This document shows, piece by piece, positions 1-10,200 of a stretch of 64,000 nt of DNA. This DNA comes from CAVSUR01 sp963846005 (GTDB lineage Bacteria; Actinomycetota; Actinomycetes; Streptosporangiales; Streptosporangiaceae): positions 287,604 through 351,603 of the forward strand of contig CAWJUH010000005.1 of the NCBI GenBank assembly GCA_963846005.1, written 5' to 3'. Positions within the stretch are counted from its first letter, which is position 1. The number at the start of each line of letters is the position of its first letter. The notes under the pieces were generated by a model. The model worked only from the letters and a program-made list of their open reading frames with translations, was not told the origin of the DNA and searched no databases. The position numbers were made by a program, and so were the translations under genes.

Positions 1-769
1 CGTCGCCGGCCGCTACCGTGTCGGCTACCGGCACGGCGACGGCCGGCACCTCGCCGCGCAGGCCATCCGGCCCGGCCCAGCGGACCGGCCCGGCGCCGCT
101 GGTCACCGCGGCCCAGCGCACCCCGCATCCGAGCAGGTAGCCGAGCACCGGCCCGGGGCCGGACATGCCGGGCGGGCGGAAGTCCGCCGAGCAGATGGCC
201 ACATCCACCAGCGACAGCAGTTCCTGCGTGCCGTCCCGCCAGCTGCCGCCGTCCAGCACCGACGGCACGCCCGCCTCCCGGGCGGCCCGGGCCGCGGCCA
301 GGGCCAGGTCCCGGTAATGGGCGTCGACCAGCACGATCCCGGCCGCGGCGGCCAGCGCGGACAGGTCCGCGGGCGGCGCGGCCGCGCGGCCTGCCGCGTT
401 CAGCGATACGACCGACCGGCCGGGGGAGCCCTCGGTCACGAAGACCGAGGACACCGGCGGGCTGGCCGGGGAGCCGGCGGCCGCGTCTACCAGCCGCACT
501 CCGGCGGCGGCCAGGTCGGCCCGGATGCCGTCGGCGAGCGGGTGCGCGCCGGCCGCGGTGACCAGCACGGCACGGCCGCCGAGCGCGGCGAACGTCACGG
601 CCGCGTTGGCGGCCGGGCCGCCGGCCGCGACCGTCTGGCGCCGGGCGGTGATCTTCTCGTCCGGGCCGGGCAGCGTGCTGACCAGCTGGATGATGTCCAG
701 CGTGCACAGCCCGGCGAACAGGCCGGACGGGCCGGGCCGGGCGGGCCGCGCGGGCCGCGCCGGCGTCAT
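1..769 (-). CDS. PfkB/ribokinase-family sugar kinase (3' end cut by window edge)
   Basis: ATP-dependent carbohydrate or nucleoside kinase of the PfkB fold. Translating the minus strand from the ATG at 769 gives 256 residues before the window ends. The N-terminal substrate motif GGPAAN is at residues 50-55. The C-terminal anion-hole motif appears as DTVAAGD at 250-256; the family form is DTxGAGD, so one glycine is alanine here. The last aspartate, the catalytic base, is the last complete codon of the window, so roughly 40-60 residues are missing. The start codon sits in an ATGA overlap with the frame-corrected end of the AarF-like gene, suggesting translational coupling. The substrate cannot be inferred. 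Confidence 0.8.
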   Translation of the reverse strand, partial: MTPARPARPARPGPSGLFAGLCTLDIIQLVSTLPGPDEKITARRQTVAAGGPAANAAVTFAALGGRAVLVTAAGAHPLADGIRADLAAAGVRLVDAAAGSPASPPVSSVFVTEGSPGRSVVSLNAAGRAAAPPADLSALAAAAGIVLVDAHYRDLALAAARAAREAGVPSVLDGGSWRDGTQELLSLVDVAICSADFRPPGMSGPGPVLGYLLGCGVRWAAVTSGAGPVRWAGPDGLRGEVPAVAVPVADTVAAGD

Positions 770-2218
770 GCCGCGCGGGCGCGGCGCCAGGCCGCCTCGG
801 CCTCGCCTATCGGGGTGGCCGGGCGGCCCCTGCACGAACGGCCAGATCTCCTCGGCGATCGCCCGCCAGTTCGCGGTGGCGGTCAGCTCGCCGAGGATGG
901 CGAACAGGCCCAGGTTGATCCGCTGCAGGATCACGTAGGACCGGGGGATGCGGGCGTAGCCGGCGACCGGGCTGCGGACGTCGAAGAACCGCCGCACCAC
1001 CGCCGAGGCGTACTCGCCGGTCATCGTGACCGGCTCGGACTTGCGGATGGTGTCGTAGAACACCGCCATGTGCTCGACCACCTCGCCGGTGGGCAGCGGC
1101 GCGCCGGGGACCAGGAAGCCGGCTTCCTCCATGCTGGCCCTGAAGGCCTCCGGGTCGTCGTTGACGCACAGCTGGCGGGCCATCTGCATCAGCGGCAGCA
1201 GCTCTGCGGAGCTGAAGTGCTTGACCAGGCCGAAGTCCAGGAACGTGACCTTCCCGCCGCCGTGGAACAGGTAGTTGCCCGGATGCGGGTCGCCGTTGAA
1301 CGCGCGCAGGTCGTACAGGCTGCGGAAGGTGAACCGGTAAATGGTCTCGGCGGCCAGGTCCCGTTCGTGCTGCGGCCAGTCCGCCAGCTCGGCGAACCGC
1401 GCGCCGTCGGCCAGCTCGCTGGTGATGACCCGGCGGCCGGACAGCTCGCCGAGCACGTGCGGGACGGTGATCGTCGGATGCCCGGCGAAGTGCGCGGCGA
1501 TCAGCTCCTGGTTGCGCGCCTCGCGCTGGTAGTCCAGTTCCTCGGCGACCCGCTCGCGCAGCTCGGCCAGCAGCGCGTCGACGTCCTGGCTCGGCGCGGT
1601 GATGCGCAGCATCCGGCGCAGCAGCGCCGCGTTGCCCAGGTCGGCCTCGATGGTCTCGGCGATCCCGGGGTACTGCACCTTGACCGCGACCGCCCGGCCG
1701 TCGCGGGTGATCGCGCGGTGCACCTGGCCGATCGAGGCGGCCGCGATGGGCTCCGGGTCCCACCGGGCAAAGACCTGCTCCGGGCGGCCGCCCAGTTCTG
1801 CGGCGATCACCCCGGCGGCCAGCTCCGCGCTCATCGGCGGGACGCTGTCCTGCAGCCGGCTGAGCGTGCGGCGCACCGCCGGGGTCAGCCCCTCGTCGAC
1901 GTAGCTGGCCATCTGGCCGAGCTTCATCAGCACGCCCTTCATCGCGCCCAGCGTCGACGCCACGTCCTCCGCGGTCTCCAGGGCCAGGTCGCTGCGCAGC
2001 TGCTGGCGGTGCTCGCCGGCCGCGGTGAACAGCCGCGGCGCGCTCCCGGCGTACCGGGCCGCGCCCCGGCCGACCAGCTGCAGCGCGGCCAGCCCGCGGC
2101 TGCGCCGCAGCGCCCCCACCCGCCGGGACCGGCCGGGCCGCCGCCGGGCCGCAGAGATCAGCGCGGCACCGGCCGCCGCGGCGCACGCGGCCAGGACCGC
2201 CGCAGCCGGCCGCCTCAC
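766..2218 (-). CDS. AarF/ABC1/UbiB-family atypical kinase, frame disturbed near its 3' end
   Basis: Atypical protein-kinase-like ATPase; relatives act in isoprenoid-quinone or lipid metabolism at the membrane. The GTG start at 2218 overlaps the DUF2236 stop (GTGA). The family motifs are all visible in this frame: KLGQ (in LMKLGQMAS), ASIGQVH, the lysine in AVKVQYPG, HPGN (NGDPHPGNY) and DFG (FLDFGLVKH). The N-terminus has a short hydrophobic alanine-rich stretch. The frame has no stop and runs into the kinase gene downstream. Moving by one base around 805-840 gives a natural end (...EAAWRRARAA, TGA at 766-768) overlapping the next ATG. I infer a one-base indel rather than a true fusion. Confidence 0.75.
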
Positions 2219-3129
2219 CCGCGCCGGGCCGCGCGGGCCCGCAGGCTGATCCGCTGCCGGGCCTCCAGCACGCCCGGCTCGGCCAGGAAGGTGACGTCGA
2301 GCACGCCGAGCGCCTGGCGGACCTCGGTGCGCCGCTGCGGCGTCAGCGGCGCGGGCTCGGCGTACCCGTACATCTGGCGGGCCCAGCCGGGCAGCGCGGT
2401 GATCGCGGCGCAGCGGACGTCCTGCCAGATCCCGGCCACGTCCGGGTCCAGGCCCGGCGGGTCGAGCAGGTAGGCCATCGACTCGGCGGCGGCCGGGGTG
2501 GCCCGCAGCTGCGGCCGGACCGAATCCAGGTAGGCGGCGAGGCCGGCGGTGCTGGCGGGCGCCATCCCGGCGGGGACGCCGGCCAGCTCGGCGGCGGCGG
2601 TCATCTCGGCCACGTAGCGGTCGGCATCGGCCGGGCTCAGCCCGTCACCGAACAGCGCGTCCACCGCCAGCGCGGAGTCCACCAGCGCGGCGTGCACCCA
2701 CAGCAGCAGCGCGGGATCGCCCGCCGCGTAGTCCTGCCCGGTCACCGGATCGGTACCGCGCACGTGCTGGTGTATCTGGCGGACCCGGGCGGCGGCGCGC
2801 CCGGCCCCGGCCCGGTCGCCGAAGCTGACCGTGGTCACGTAGGCGGAGGTGGCCGCCAGCCGGCCGACCGGGTCCTGCCGCCAGCCGCTGTGCTGGTCCA
2901 CCCCGGCCATGGCCAGCGGGTGCAGCGCCTGCACCAGCAGCGCCCGCAGCCCGCTCACCGGCGAGGTCAGCCCGCCGCTGATCCGCCAGGTGACGCTGCC
3001 CGGGCCGAAGTAGCCGTCGTCGGCCGGGTGCTCCGGGATCGCGGCCGCGAAGGCCGCGGCCGAGCGGGCGACCAGCCCGGCCGCGTCGGCGTAGGCTCCG
3101 GCGGTCAGCGCGCCCTCGTCAATGCTCAT
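2215..3129 (-). CDS. DUF2236 (MpaB/latex-clearing-protein-like) oxygenase family protein
   Basis: 304 residues. The signature is WRISGG around residue 48 followed by LLVQALHPLAMAGVDQHS, where a conserved histidine of the DUF2236 haem-binding region lies. Families with this domain include mycobacterial MpaB-like oxygenases and latex-clearing proteins, but the substrate is unknown for most members. The gene starts at ATG 3129 and ends in a 4-bp GTGA overlap with the AarF-like kinase, so the two are probably co-translated. FabG lies 52 bp upstream on the same strand and may belong to the same transcript. Confidence 0.75.
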   Translation of the reverse strand: MSIDEGALTAGAYADAAGLVARSAAAFAAAIPEHPADDGYFGPGSVTWRISGGLTSPVSGLRALLVQALHPLAMAGVDQHSGWRQDPVGRLAATSAYVTTVSFGDRAGAGRAAARVRQIHQHVRGTDPVTGQDYAAGDPALLLWVHAALVDSALAVDALFGDGLSPADADRYVAEMTAAAELAGVPAGMAPASTAGLAAYLDSVRPQLRATPAAAESMAYLLDPPGLDPDVAGIWQDVRCAAITALPGWARQMYGYAEPAPLTPQRRTEVRQALGVLDVTFLAEPGVLEARQRISLRARAARRG

Positions 3130-3181
3130 ACCGCCACGCTACCTACCGTTTTCCGCCCTCCCGCGCGGGGCCTGGCCCGGC

Positions 3182-3943
3182 TCAGTTCAGCGGGCCGCCG
3201 GAGACGTAGAGCACCTGCCCGGAGATATAGCCCGCGCCGTCGCTGGCCAGGAATGAGATGGCGTTCGCGACGTCGTCGACCTGGCCGATCCGGCGCAGCG
3301 GCACCTGGGCGGCCACCGTGGCCTGGAAGTCCTCGAAGCTCATGCCGATCCGGGCCGCGGTCGCCGCGGTCATGTCGGTGGCGATGAACCCCGGCGCCAC
3401 CGCGTTGGCGGTGATGCCGAACTGGCCCAGCTCGATGGCGAGCGTCTTGGTCAGCCCCTGCATCCCGGCCTTGGCGGCGGAGTAGTTCGCCTGGCCGCGG
3501 TTGCCGAGGGCAGAGCTGGAGGACAGGTTGATGATCCGGCCGTACTGCTCGCCGACCATGTGCTTCTGCACGGCCCGGCTCATCAGGAACGCGCCGCGCA
3601 GGTGCACGCCGAGCACGGTGTCCCAGTCCTCGTCGGACATCTTGAACAGCAGGTTGTCCCGGATGACGCCGGCGTTGTTGATCAGCACGACCGGCGGGCC
3701 GAGCTCGGCGGCAACCTGGTCGACCGCGGCTTGCACCTGATCCCGCTGGCTGACGTCGGCGCCGACGGCGATCGCGTGCCCGCCCGCCGCGATGATGGCT
3801 TCCGTCGTGGCGGCGCACGCACTGGCTTGCAGGTCCAGCGCGGCCACCGCGTATCCGTCACCGCCCAGGCGGCGTGCGGTGGCGGCGCCGATGCCGCGCG
3901 CGGCACCGGTGACGATTGCGACCTTCTGCGGGCTGTCTGGCAT
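3182..3943 (-). CDS. fabG: 3-oxoacyl-ACP reductase-like short-chain dehydrogenase
   Basis: NAD(P)H-dependent SDR of 253 residues. The nucleotide motif TGAARGIG is at 12-19 and the NNAG motif follows near residue 90. The catalytic serine region (NLSSSSA) and YSAAK give the Ser-Tyr-Lys triad near 140-165. The C-terminus (SGQVLYVSGG) is typical of FabG-type enzymes. A purine-rich ribosome site (GGGGAG) lies 5-10 bases before the ATG at 3943. Actinobacteria carry many FabG paralogues, so the true substrate may be another 3-ketoacyl compound or an alcohol. The symbol reflects family similarity only. Confidence 0.82.
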   Translation of the reverse strand: MPDSPQKVAIVTGAARGIGAATARRLGGDGYAVAALDLQASACAATTEAIIAAGGHAIAVGADVSQRDQVQAAVDQVAAELGPPVVLINNAGVIRDNLLFKMSDEDWDTVLGVHLRGAFLMSRAVQKHMVGEQYGRIINLSSSSALGNRGQANYSAAKAGMQGLTKTLAIELGQFGITANAVAPGFIATDMTAATAARIGMSFEDFQATVAAQVPLRRIGQVDDVANAISFLASDGAGYISGQVLYVSGGPLN

Positions 3944-4093
3944 GTTCTCCCCTTAGTGCGGACCACCCTCAGCTGCCTCTTGCGAACTATAACAAGCGCA
4001 GCGCAAGGTCCGCCAAGCGGGCCGCCGGTCATGCCCGGGCTCAGGCCAGCTGGGCCCGGGCCAGCTAGACCGGGAGCCGCGAGGCGGGAGCCG

Positions 4094-5434
4094 CTAGGCC
4101 GGGACCAGCTCGGCGGGCAGTGCCGCGCGCACGATCCCGGCCAGCTCGGCGCGGTCCGGGCCCGGCGCGAACGGCGGGCGCCACCCGGTCGCGTACACCG
4201 CGCGGGCCCTGGCCTGCACCGCGTCCAGCGAAGACGGCAGGGACGTCATGGCCAGGTAGCCGGTGCAGGCGGGGAAGATGGCCGGGTCGGACGCCGCGGC
4301 GGCCAGGACCTGGTCGGACGGCAGCGGGCGGCTCAGGTCGACGTCCTGGCCGGCCCAGCGGCGCGCGGCGGCCTCGTCCATCCGGACGTGGTCGTCGACC
4401 CACGGCTTGATGTGCTCGGCGCACCAGCGGTCGAAGCTCCCGGCGGCGGCCTCGGTGTCGGCCCCGTGCTCGTCGATTAGCCGCAGCAGCTCGGTGACCT
4501 GCAGCACAGTGGTGGTGATGCCGCGGCCGAAGGTGGGCGTGGTGGTGGCCACCGCGTCACCGGCGAACACCAGGCCGGGCAGCGCCAGCCGGCCGTCCGG
4601 GCCGGCCTGGCCGCGGTAGGCGTTCAGCAGCGGGCCGCCCGCCCGCACCGGCGATGCGGGCCGGGACCGGCCGGGGCTCACCCAGTCGGCCAGGCCGGGA
4701 ATGGCCTGGCAGGCGGCGGTGAAGGCCGGCTCGTGCCGGAGCCGGGCCAGCACCGGGTCGCCGGACGGGCGCGCCAGCAGAACCGAGAACAGGCCGCGCT
4801 CGTGCGGGAAGATGATGGCCTGGTAGCCGTCGAGGTCCGCCTGCCAGGCGATCGGGTTGGTCAGCGGCCCGGGCTCGGCGCCGGGCCGCAGCCGGTAAGT
4901 CCGGTCGACATAGGCAATGCCGCACGGGCCGCCGCTGGCCGCCGGGCCGCGCAGCCCGCGGGTCACCCGGCCGGACCGGCCCGAGGCGTCGATCACCAGG
5001 TCGGCCGCCACCTCACGGCCGTCGACGCGGAGGCCGGCGGCCCGCCCGTTCCGGCTGATCACCGCATCGGCGTGGCCCTGGCTGAGCTGCAGGCCGGGCA
5101 CGGCGAGCGCGGCCGCCCGCAGCGCCCGTTCGAATGTCTCGCGGCGGGACCGGACGCAGGCCAGCACCGGCCCGGCGGGCCGGTCGAGCGAGACGGGCTC
5201 GGCGCCGGCTGCCAGCCACTGCTGCATGGCGGCGGGCAGCTCGGCCTCCAGGGCCTGCGCGACCTGGGCGCGGAAGCCGTGGGCGTGATGGAACTGCATG
5301 ACCCCGCGGCGCGGCCAGCTGCCGCCGGCGCCGGGCCCGGGGTCACGCTCGACGGCCAGCACCCGGTGACCGCGCCGGGCCAGGCCGGCCCCGGCGAGCA
5401 GGCCCGGCCCGGCGCCGATGATGGCAACGCGCAT
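4094..5434 (-). CDS. FAD-dependent monooxygenase/oxidoreductase
   Basis: 446 residues with an N-terminal Rossmann dinucleotide motif (IIGAGPG, residues 5-11) and the later GD motif (VFAGDAVATTTPTFGRG), as in group A flavoprotein monooxygenases and geranylgeranyl-reductase-like enzymes. A longer reading from 5476 is possible, but the ATG at 5434 puts the Rossmann strand at the N-terminus and has an AGGTG ribosome site just upstream. It is divergent from a TetR gene at 5526. The 90 bp between them contain a perfect inverted repeat, so this gene is the likely target of that repressor. Substrate unknown. Confidence 0.75.
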   Translation of the reverse strand: MRVAIIGAGPGLLAGAGLARRGHRVLAVERDPGPGAGGSWPRRGVMQFHHAHGFRAQVAQALEAELPAAMQQWLAAGAEPVSLDRPAGPVLACVRSRRETFERALRAAALAVPGLQLSQGHADAVISRNGRAAGLRVDGREVAADLVIDASGRSGRVTRGLRGPAASGGPCGIAYVDRTYRLRPGAEPGPLTNPIAWQADLDGYQAIIFPHERGLFSVLLARPSGDPVLARLRHEPAFTAACQAIPGLADWVSPGRSRPASPVRAGGPLLNAYRGQAGPDGRLALPGLVFAGDAVATTTPTFGRGITTTVLQVTELLRLIDEHGADTEAAAGSFDRWCAEHIKPWVDDHVRMDEAAARRWAGQDVDLSRPLPSDQVLAAAASDPAIFPACTGYLAMTSLPSSLDAVQARARAVYATGWRPPFAPGPDRAELAGIVRAALPAELVPA

Positions 5435-5451
5435 GTTGGCACCTACTTCGA

Positions 5452-5487
5452 TACACTCGTAGTGTAGTGGATGCATCTATGGTGCAT
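5452..5487. promoter_or_regulatory. Candidate TetR operator between divergent genes
   Basis: TACACT-CGT-AGTGTA at 5452-5466 is a perfect inverted repeat with 6-bp arms. It is followed by the palindrome GATGCATC (5470-5477) and a second TGCAT at 5483-5487. The cluster lies between the flavin oxidoreductase start (5434) and the TetR start (5526) and is AT-richer than its surroundings. It is the natural place for autorepression; which arm pair the protein binds is inference. Confidence 0.55.
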
Positions 5488-5525
5488 TTAAATGCCGGCG
5501 ACGTCAACGACCGGAGGGCAGCGCG

Positions 5526-6167
5526 ATGAGCGAGCCGGCCAGGCGCTACCGCTCCCAGGTCCGCGACGAGCAGGCCAGGCGCACCCGGCGGGCGATCGTG
5601 TCCGCTGCTCATGACCTGTTCGTCAGCCAGGGATATGCCGCCACCACGATCGACGCGGTGGCCCGGGCCGCGAACGTCAGCCGCCGGACCGTCTTCAACG
5701 CGGTCGGCGGGAAGGCCGCCCTGCTCAAGCTGGCCCTGGACTGGGCGATCACCGGGGACGACGAGCCGGTGCCCATGGCCGACCGGCCCGCGGTCAGGGC
5801 GATCCAGGCCGAGTCCGACTCCCGCCGCGCGCTCGGGCTGTGGGCACAGATGGTCACCGAGACCTCGGCCCGCGTGGTGCTGATCGGCGAGGTGCTCACC
5901 GCCGCGGCCGACGTGGACGCGGCCGCCGCCGAACTGCTGGCCGTCGCCAAGCGGGACCGGCTGGCCGGCGCGGCCGCCTTTACCGGCTACCTGGCCTCGC
6001 GGGGCGGGCTGGCTCCCGGCATCAGCCGCCAGCAAGCGGCCGACCTGTGCTGGACCGTCATGGACGGCCACCTGTACCGGAGCCTGGTGCTCGAGCGCGG
6101 CTGGACCGACGCCCAGTACACCCGCTGGCTGAGCGCCGCGCTGGCCGCGACGCTGCTGGCGGGCTAG
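5526..6167 (+). CDS. TetR/AcrR-family transcriptional regulator
   Basis: 213 residues. The N-terminal helix-turn-helix spans about 20-65 (ARRTRRAIVSAAHDLFVSQG, then TTIDAVARAANVSRRTVFNAV), with the common TTID and VSRRTVFN features. The C-terminal ligand domain is divergent and helical. A GGAGGG ribosome site lies before the ATG. It is divergent from the flavin oxidoreductase, with a palindromic operator candidate between them. Its 3' end overlaps the convergent haemoglobin gene by 4 bp. The ligand cannot be predicted. Confidence 0.85.
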   Translation: MSEPARRYRSQVRDEQARRTRRAIVSAAHDLFVSQGYAATTIDAVARAANVSRRTVFNAVGGKAALLKLALDWAITGDDEPVPMADRPAVRAIQAESDSRRALGLWAQMVTETSARVVLIGEVLTAAADVDAAAAELLAVAKRDRLAGAAAFTGYLASRGGLAPGISRQQAADLCWTVMDGHLYRSLVLERGWTDAQYTRWLSAALAATLLAG

Positions 6168-6619
6168 CCGCCGGCCTGCAGGCCGTCCCACGACCAGTGC
6201 GGGATGCGCAGGCCGCCCGGCACGTCATCGGCGCTGTGGTGGTAGCGCGCCATCGTGGTGACGGTCGCCCAGGCGAAGTAGTCGTGCAGCACGGCGCGCA
6301 GCCGCTCGCCGGCGGCCAGCCCGGTGTCGGCCAGCGCCTGATCGAAGCACGCGATCGCGCGCCGGTCCATCTCCTCGTGCGGCCCGTTGCCGCTGTGCAT
6401 CCGCACTACCGCCGTCTCGTCGCCGTAGCGCTGCGAGTACGCCGCCGGGCCGCCGAGGGCCTCGGCCCAGTAGGCGGCGAGCCGCTCGGTGTGCTCGGGA
6501 TGGTAACCGTGGCTGAACGCGTGGCTGACGACCTCGTCGGCCATCACCCGGGCGTGCCAGGCCGCGGCCAGCCGGATCAGCCCGTCCTCGCCGCCCGCCG
6601 CCTGGTAGACCGTCTGCAT
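6164..6619 (-). CDS. Group II truncated haemoglobin (GlbO-like)
   Basis: 151 residues, slightly longer than the usual 120-140. The opening YQAAGGEDGLIRLAAAWHARV matches the group II start YxxxGG...L...FY. The central helix PEHTERLAAYWAEALGGP is followed by the proximal-histidine helix (MRMHSGNGPHEEMD) and a conserved C-terminal tryptophan (WSWDG). Such proteins bind O2 or NO through haem in the cytoplasm. The gene is convergent with TetR and overlaps it by 4 bp. Its start is at ATG 6619. Confidence 0.78.
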   Translation of the reverse strand: MQTVYQAAGGEDGLIRLAAAWHARVMADEVVSHAFSHGYHPEHTERLAAYWAEALGGPAAYSQRYGDETAVVRMHSGNGPHEEMDRRAIACFDQALADTGLAAGERLRAVLHDYFAWATVTTMARYHHSADDVPGGLRIPHWSWDGLQAGG

Positions 6620-6703
6620 GCCGCGAGTGTAGGCGCGCCCGCCGTCACGGCCCGCACCCTGCGCCCGCGCGGCCGCCGCGCTGCTGTCCGGGCTCTGCCG
6701 CGG

Positions 6704-7063
6704 TCAGCCGCGGGCGTAGTTGCTGGCGCCGTACCAGTCGACGACGATGACGGGCTCGTCCCCGGCCACCCAGGCGTCGTGCCCCTGCGGCAGCGCGGTG
6801 ACGTCGCCGGGCCGGGCGTCGAACTCGGTGCCGTCGGCCATCACGATGTGCAGCGTGCCCTGCACGTGGTACTGGAAGTGCGGGGCCTCGCACAGCTCGG
6901 TTCCCGCCAGCGGCTTGACATGCTCGGACCAGCGCCAGCCGGGCTGCAGCGTCAGCCGGCCGATCTCGGCTCCGCCGATCTTGAGCAGCTCCAGCGCGCC
7001 GCGCCCGAACTCGCGGGTCTCGTCGGCGGCGGTGAAGCTCTTGTGCTCTGCGGGTGTGCTCAT
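6704..7063 (-). CDS. Small cupin-domain protein
   Basis: 119 residues forming a single cupin barrel. Motif 1 is PHFQYHVQGTLHIVMADGTE and motif 2 is PGDVTALPQGHDAWV. Only some of the usual metal-binding histidines are present, so metal-dependent catalysis is uncertain. A sensing, isomerase or storage role is possible. It is divergent from the large SARP-type regulator at 7252, with about 190 bp between them. No substrate can be assigned. Confidence 0.7.
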   Translation of the reverse strand: MSTPAEHKSFTAADETREFGRGALELLKIGGAEIGRLTLQPGWRWSEHVKPLAGTELCEAPHFQYHVQGTLHIVMADGTEFDARPGDVTALPQGHDAWVAGDEPVIVVDWYGASNYARG

Positions 7064-7251
7064 GACGTGCTCCCTCGACTCGTCAGCGGGCCGCCGGGGT
7101 GACGGCCGGCCGGGATGTGACGGGAGCGAGCCTGCCCGGGCGCGGTTGCAGCGGATTTGCAGTGGCGGCCGGCCGCGGCGATCTGCCGGCTGGCGGGAGC
7201 CGCCCGCGGCAGCTACTGGCGGTAGCGGCGGCCCGGAGGTTTGATACCTGC

Positions 7252-10200
7252 ATGAAGTCGCTGGCTGTCCGGGTGCTGGGCGACTTCGCCGTGGACGGGC
7301 TTGAGCCGCAGGCCGTGGGCAGCAGGAAGGGCCGGCAGGCGCTGCGGGTGCTCGCCCTGGCCGCCGGCGGCCGGTCCCGGCCGGCGTGCTGATCGAGGCC
7401 CTGTGGGAAGACGCCCCGCCGGCCCGGCCCGACGACCAGCTCGCCGTGCTGGTCAGCAGGCTTCGCGCGGTGGTCGGCCGGGACCGGATCGAGCGCGGCG
7501 ACGGCGGCTACCGGCTGCGCTGTGACTGGCTCGACGCCGTCGAGCTCGCCGCGCTCACCGACGAGGCGGACCGCAGGCGGCAGGCGGGGAACGCGGCGGG
7601 CGCCGCGGCCGCCGCGCGGGTCGCGCTGTCGCTGCTGCGCGGCTACGGGCCGCCGCCGCTGCCCGGCGGCTGGGCGGCGCTGAAGCTGGCCGAGCTGGAC
7701 CGGCTCACCGCCCGGGCCCGCCAGGTGGCGGCCGCCGCGCTGCTGGAAGCCGGTGACTGGATGGCGGCGGCCGACGCCGCGCAGGCCGCCCTGGACCGGG
7801 ACGGATACGACGAGGCGGCGCTGCGGATCCTGCTGCGCGCCTGCGTGGCCGGCGGCCGGCCGGCGCGGCGCTGGCCGCCTACGGTGCTGCCCGCCAGCGG
7901 CTGGCCGAGGAGCTGGGCACCGATCCCTCGCCGGAGACCACCGCCCTGTACACGGCCATCCTGCACGGCGAGCTGGCCGCGCCGCCGCCGGCTGCCGCCG
8001 GGCTGGCCGGAGCCGCCCTGGCCGGGGCCGGGCCAGCCGGGCGGGACAGCCTGGTCGGACGGGACGCCGAGCTGGCCTACCTGGACGCCACGGCCGCCCG
8101 GGCCCGGGGCGGGAGCGCGGAAGTCGTAGTGGTCGACGGGGAGGCCGGCATCGGCAAGACCGCCCTGCTGCGCGCCTTCGCCACCCGGCGGGCCGCGGCC
8201 GGCGACACCGTGCTGCTGGCCTCCTGCGGGACGCTGGACCAGGCCATGCCGCTGGACGCCGTGCTCAGCGCGCTGGCGGCGCTGCTGCGCAGGCTCGGGC
8301 CGCCGGACCGGGCCCGGCTGCTGGACGACGACGCCGCGATCCTGGAGCCGGTGCTCGGCGGCGGGCCGCCGCGGCTGCCGCCGGTGCTCGCGGACGGCAT
8401 GCTCGGCCCGGCCGTGCTGTACGCGGCGCTGGCCCGGCTGATCGGCCGCCTGGCCGCGGCCGGGCCGGTGGCCGTGCTGATCGACGACGCGCACCTGGCC
8501 GGGCCGCCGCTGGCGAACTGGCTGGCGTTCCTCCGCCGGGAGAACGTGCCGGCCGCGGTCGTGGCCGCGGCGCGGTCCGGTGAGGGCCAGCCGCTGCAGG
8601 CCACCGCCCGGGTGCACCTGGACGTGCTGGGCCGGGCGGCGGCCGCGCAGCTGACCGGGACGGCCCGGGCCGACGAGCTGTTCGAGCGCTCCGGCGGGCA
8701 CCCGCTGTTCCTGACCGAGCTGGCCCAGCAGGTAGCCCGGCCCGAGCTGCCCGCCTCGCTGGTCGAGTCGGTGTCGGGCCGCTGCGACGAGCTGGGCGCC
8801 GCCGGGACCATGCTGCGCACGGCCGCGGTGATCGGGCCGGAGCTGGACATCGACCTGCTCGCCGCGCTGCTCGGCCGCCCGGCGGTTGAGCTGCTGGACG
8901 AGGCGGAGCAGGCCGTCGCCCGCCAGCTGCTGACAGCGGACGGCGCGGGCTTCAGGTTCCGCCACGAGCTGGTCAGGGAGGCGCTCGCCGCGAGCGCCTC
9001 CGCGGGCCGCGCCGCGCTGCTGCACCGGCAGGCCGGGCGGGTGCTGGCCCAGCGGTCGGCGGCCGACCCGGCCGCGGTGGCCGGGCACGCCCGGCTCGGC
9101 GGGGACCTGGCCCTCGCCGCACGGGCGCTGCGCGAGGCCGCCGCGCAGGCCGCCGAGCGGTTCGACCACGCCGCGGCCGAGGCGCTGCTCGACGACGCGC
9201 TGCGGCTGCACCCGGACCCGGAGGGCTGGCTGGAGCGGGCCCGGGTCCGGACCCGCCGCGGCCGGTATCCGGCGGCGCTGCGGGACGTCAGCCGGGCCGC
9301 GGCCGCCGGGCCGGCCGCGCTGGAGGTCGGGGCCTGGGCGTGCTACTTCGGCCGCAGGTTCGGCCAGGCCGCGCAGTTCGCCGCGGACGGCGCGCTGGCC
9401 GCCGCCGACCCGGTCACCCGGTCCCGGTGCCTGGCGGTGGGCGGCCGGACCCATCACGCGGCGGGTGACCTGGCCCGCGCCGAGGCGCTGCTGTCGGAGG
9501 CGTTCGCGCTGGCCGAGGGACCCGACCGGGTCACCGCCGCGGCCTGGCTCGGGGTGCTGCGGGCCCACCAGAGCCGCAGCGAGGAGGCGCTGGCCCTGCT
9601 GCACCCGGCCGCGCGGGCGCAGGCCGGCGCCGCGCACACCGCGGCCGCGCTGCACGCGCTGCTGTTCACCGGGCATGTCCGCGCGATGACCGGCCGCCCG
9701 GCGCAGGCGCTGGCCGCGTTCTCCCGGTACACCGCCGAGGTGGAGCGGCGGCAGGTGCCGCGGTTCGCCGGCCGGGCGTGAACTTCGCCGGCTGGGTGCT
9801 GCGCAGCCTGGGCGCCGCGGACCAGGCCCGCGAGCATCACCTGCAGGCCCTGGCCGCCGGGCAGGGCCAGGGCACGGCCGATGTCACGATCGCCGCGCTG
9901 CAGGACCTGGCCGAGCTGGCGGTCGAGGCAGGCGACCCGGACGCCGCGCGGGCCCGGCTGGCGCAGGCCGCCGGGTCGCTGGACGGCGAGCTGGTGTTCG
10001 GGTGGCGGCTGGAGCTGAAGCATCAGCTGGTCAGCGCCCGGCTGGAACTGCTGTGCGGCGACGGCGGCCAGGCGCTGGCGCTGGCTACCGGGCTCGCGGC
10101 GCGGGCTGCCGACCTGGGCGTGCCCAGGTATGCCAGCGCGGCGCGGCTGCTGGCCGAGCTGGCCCGGAGCGAGCTGGGCGAGCCGGCCAGCCTCGGCGCG

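Noticed and set aside
317..2473. Long plus-strand open frame of 718 codons
   Set aside because: Arginine/glycine/proline-rich translation lying opposite the PfkB, AarF and DUF2236 genes; a high-GC antisense shadow.
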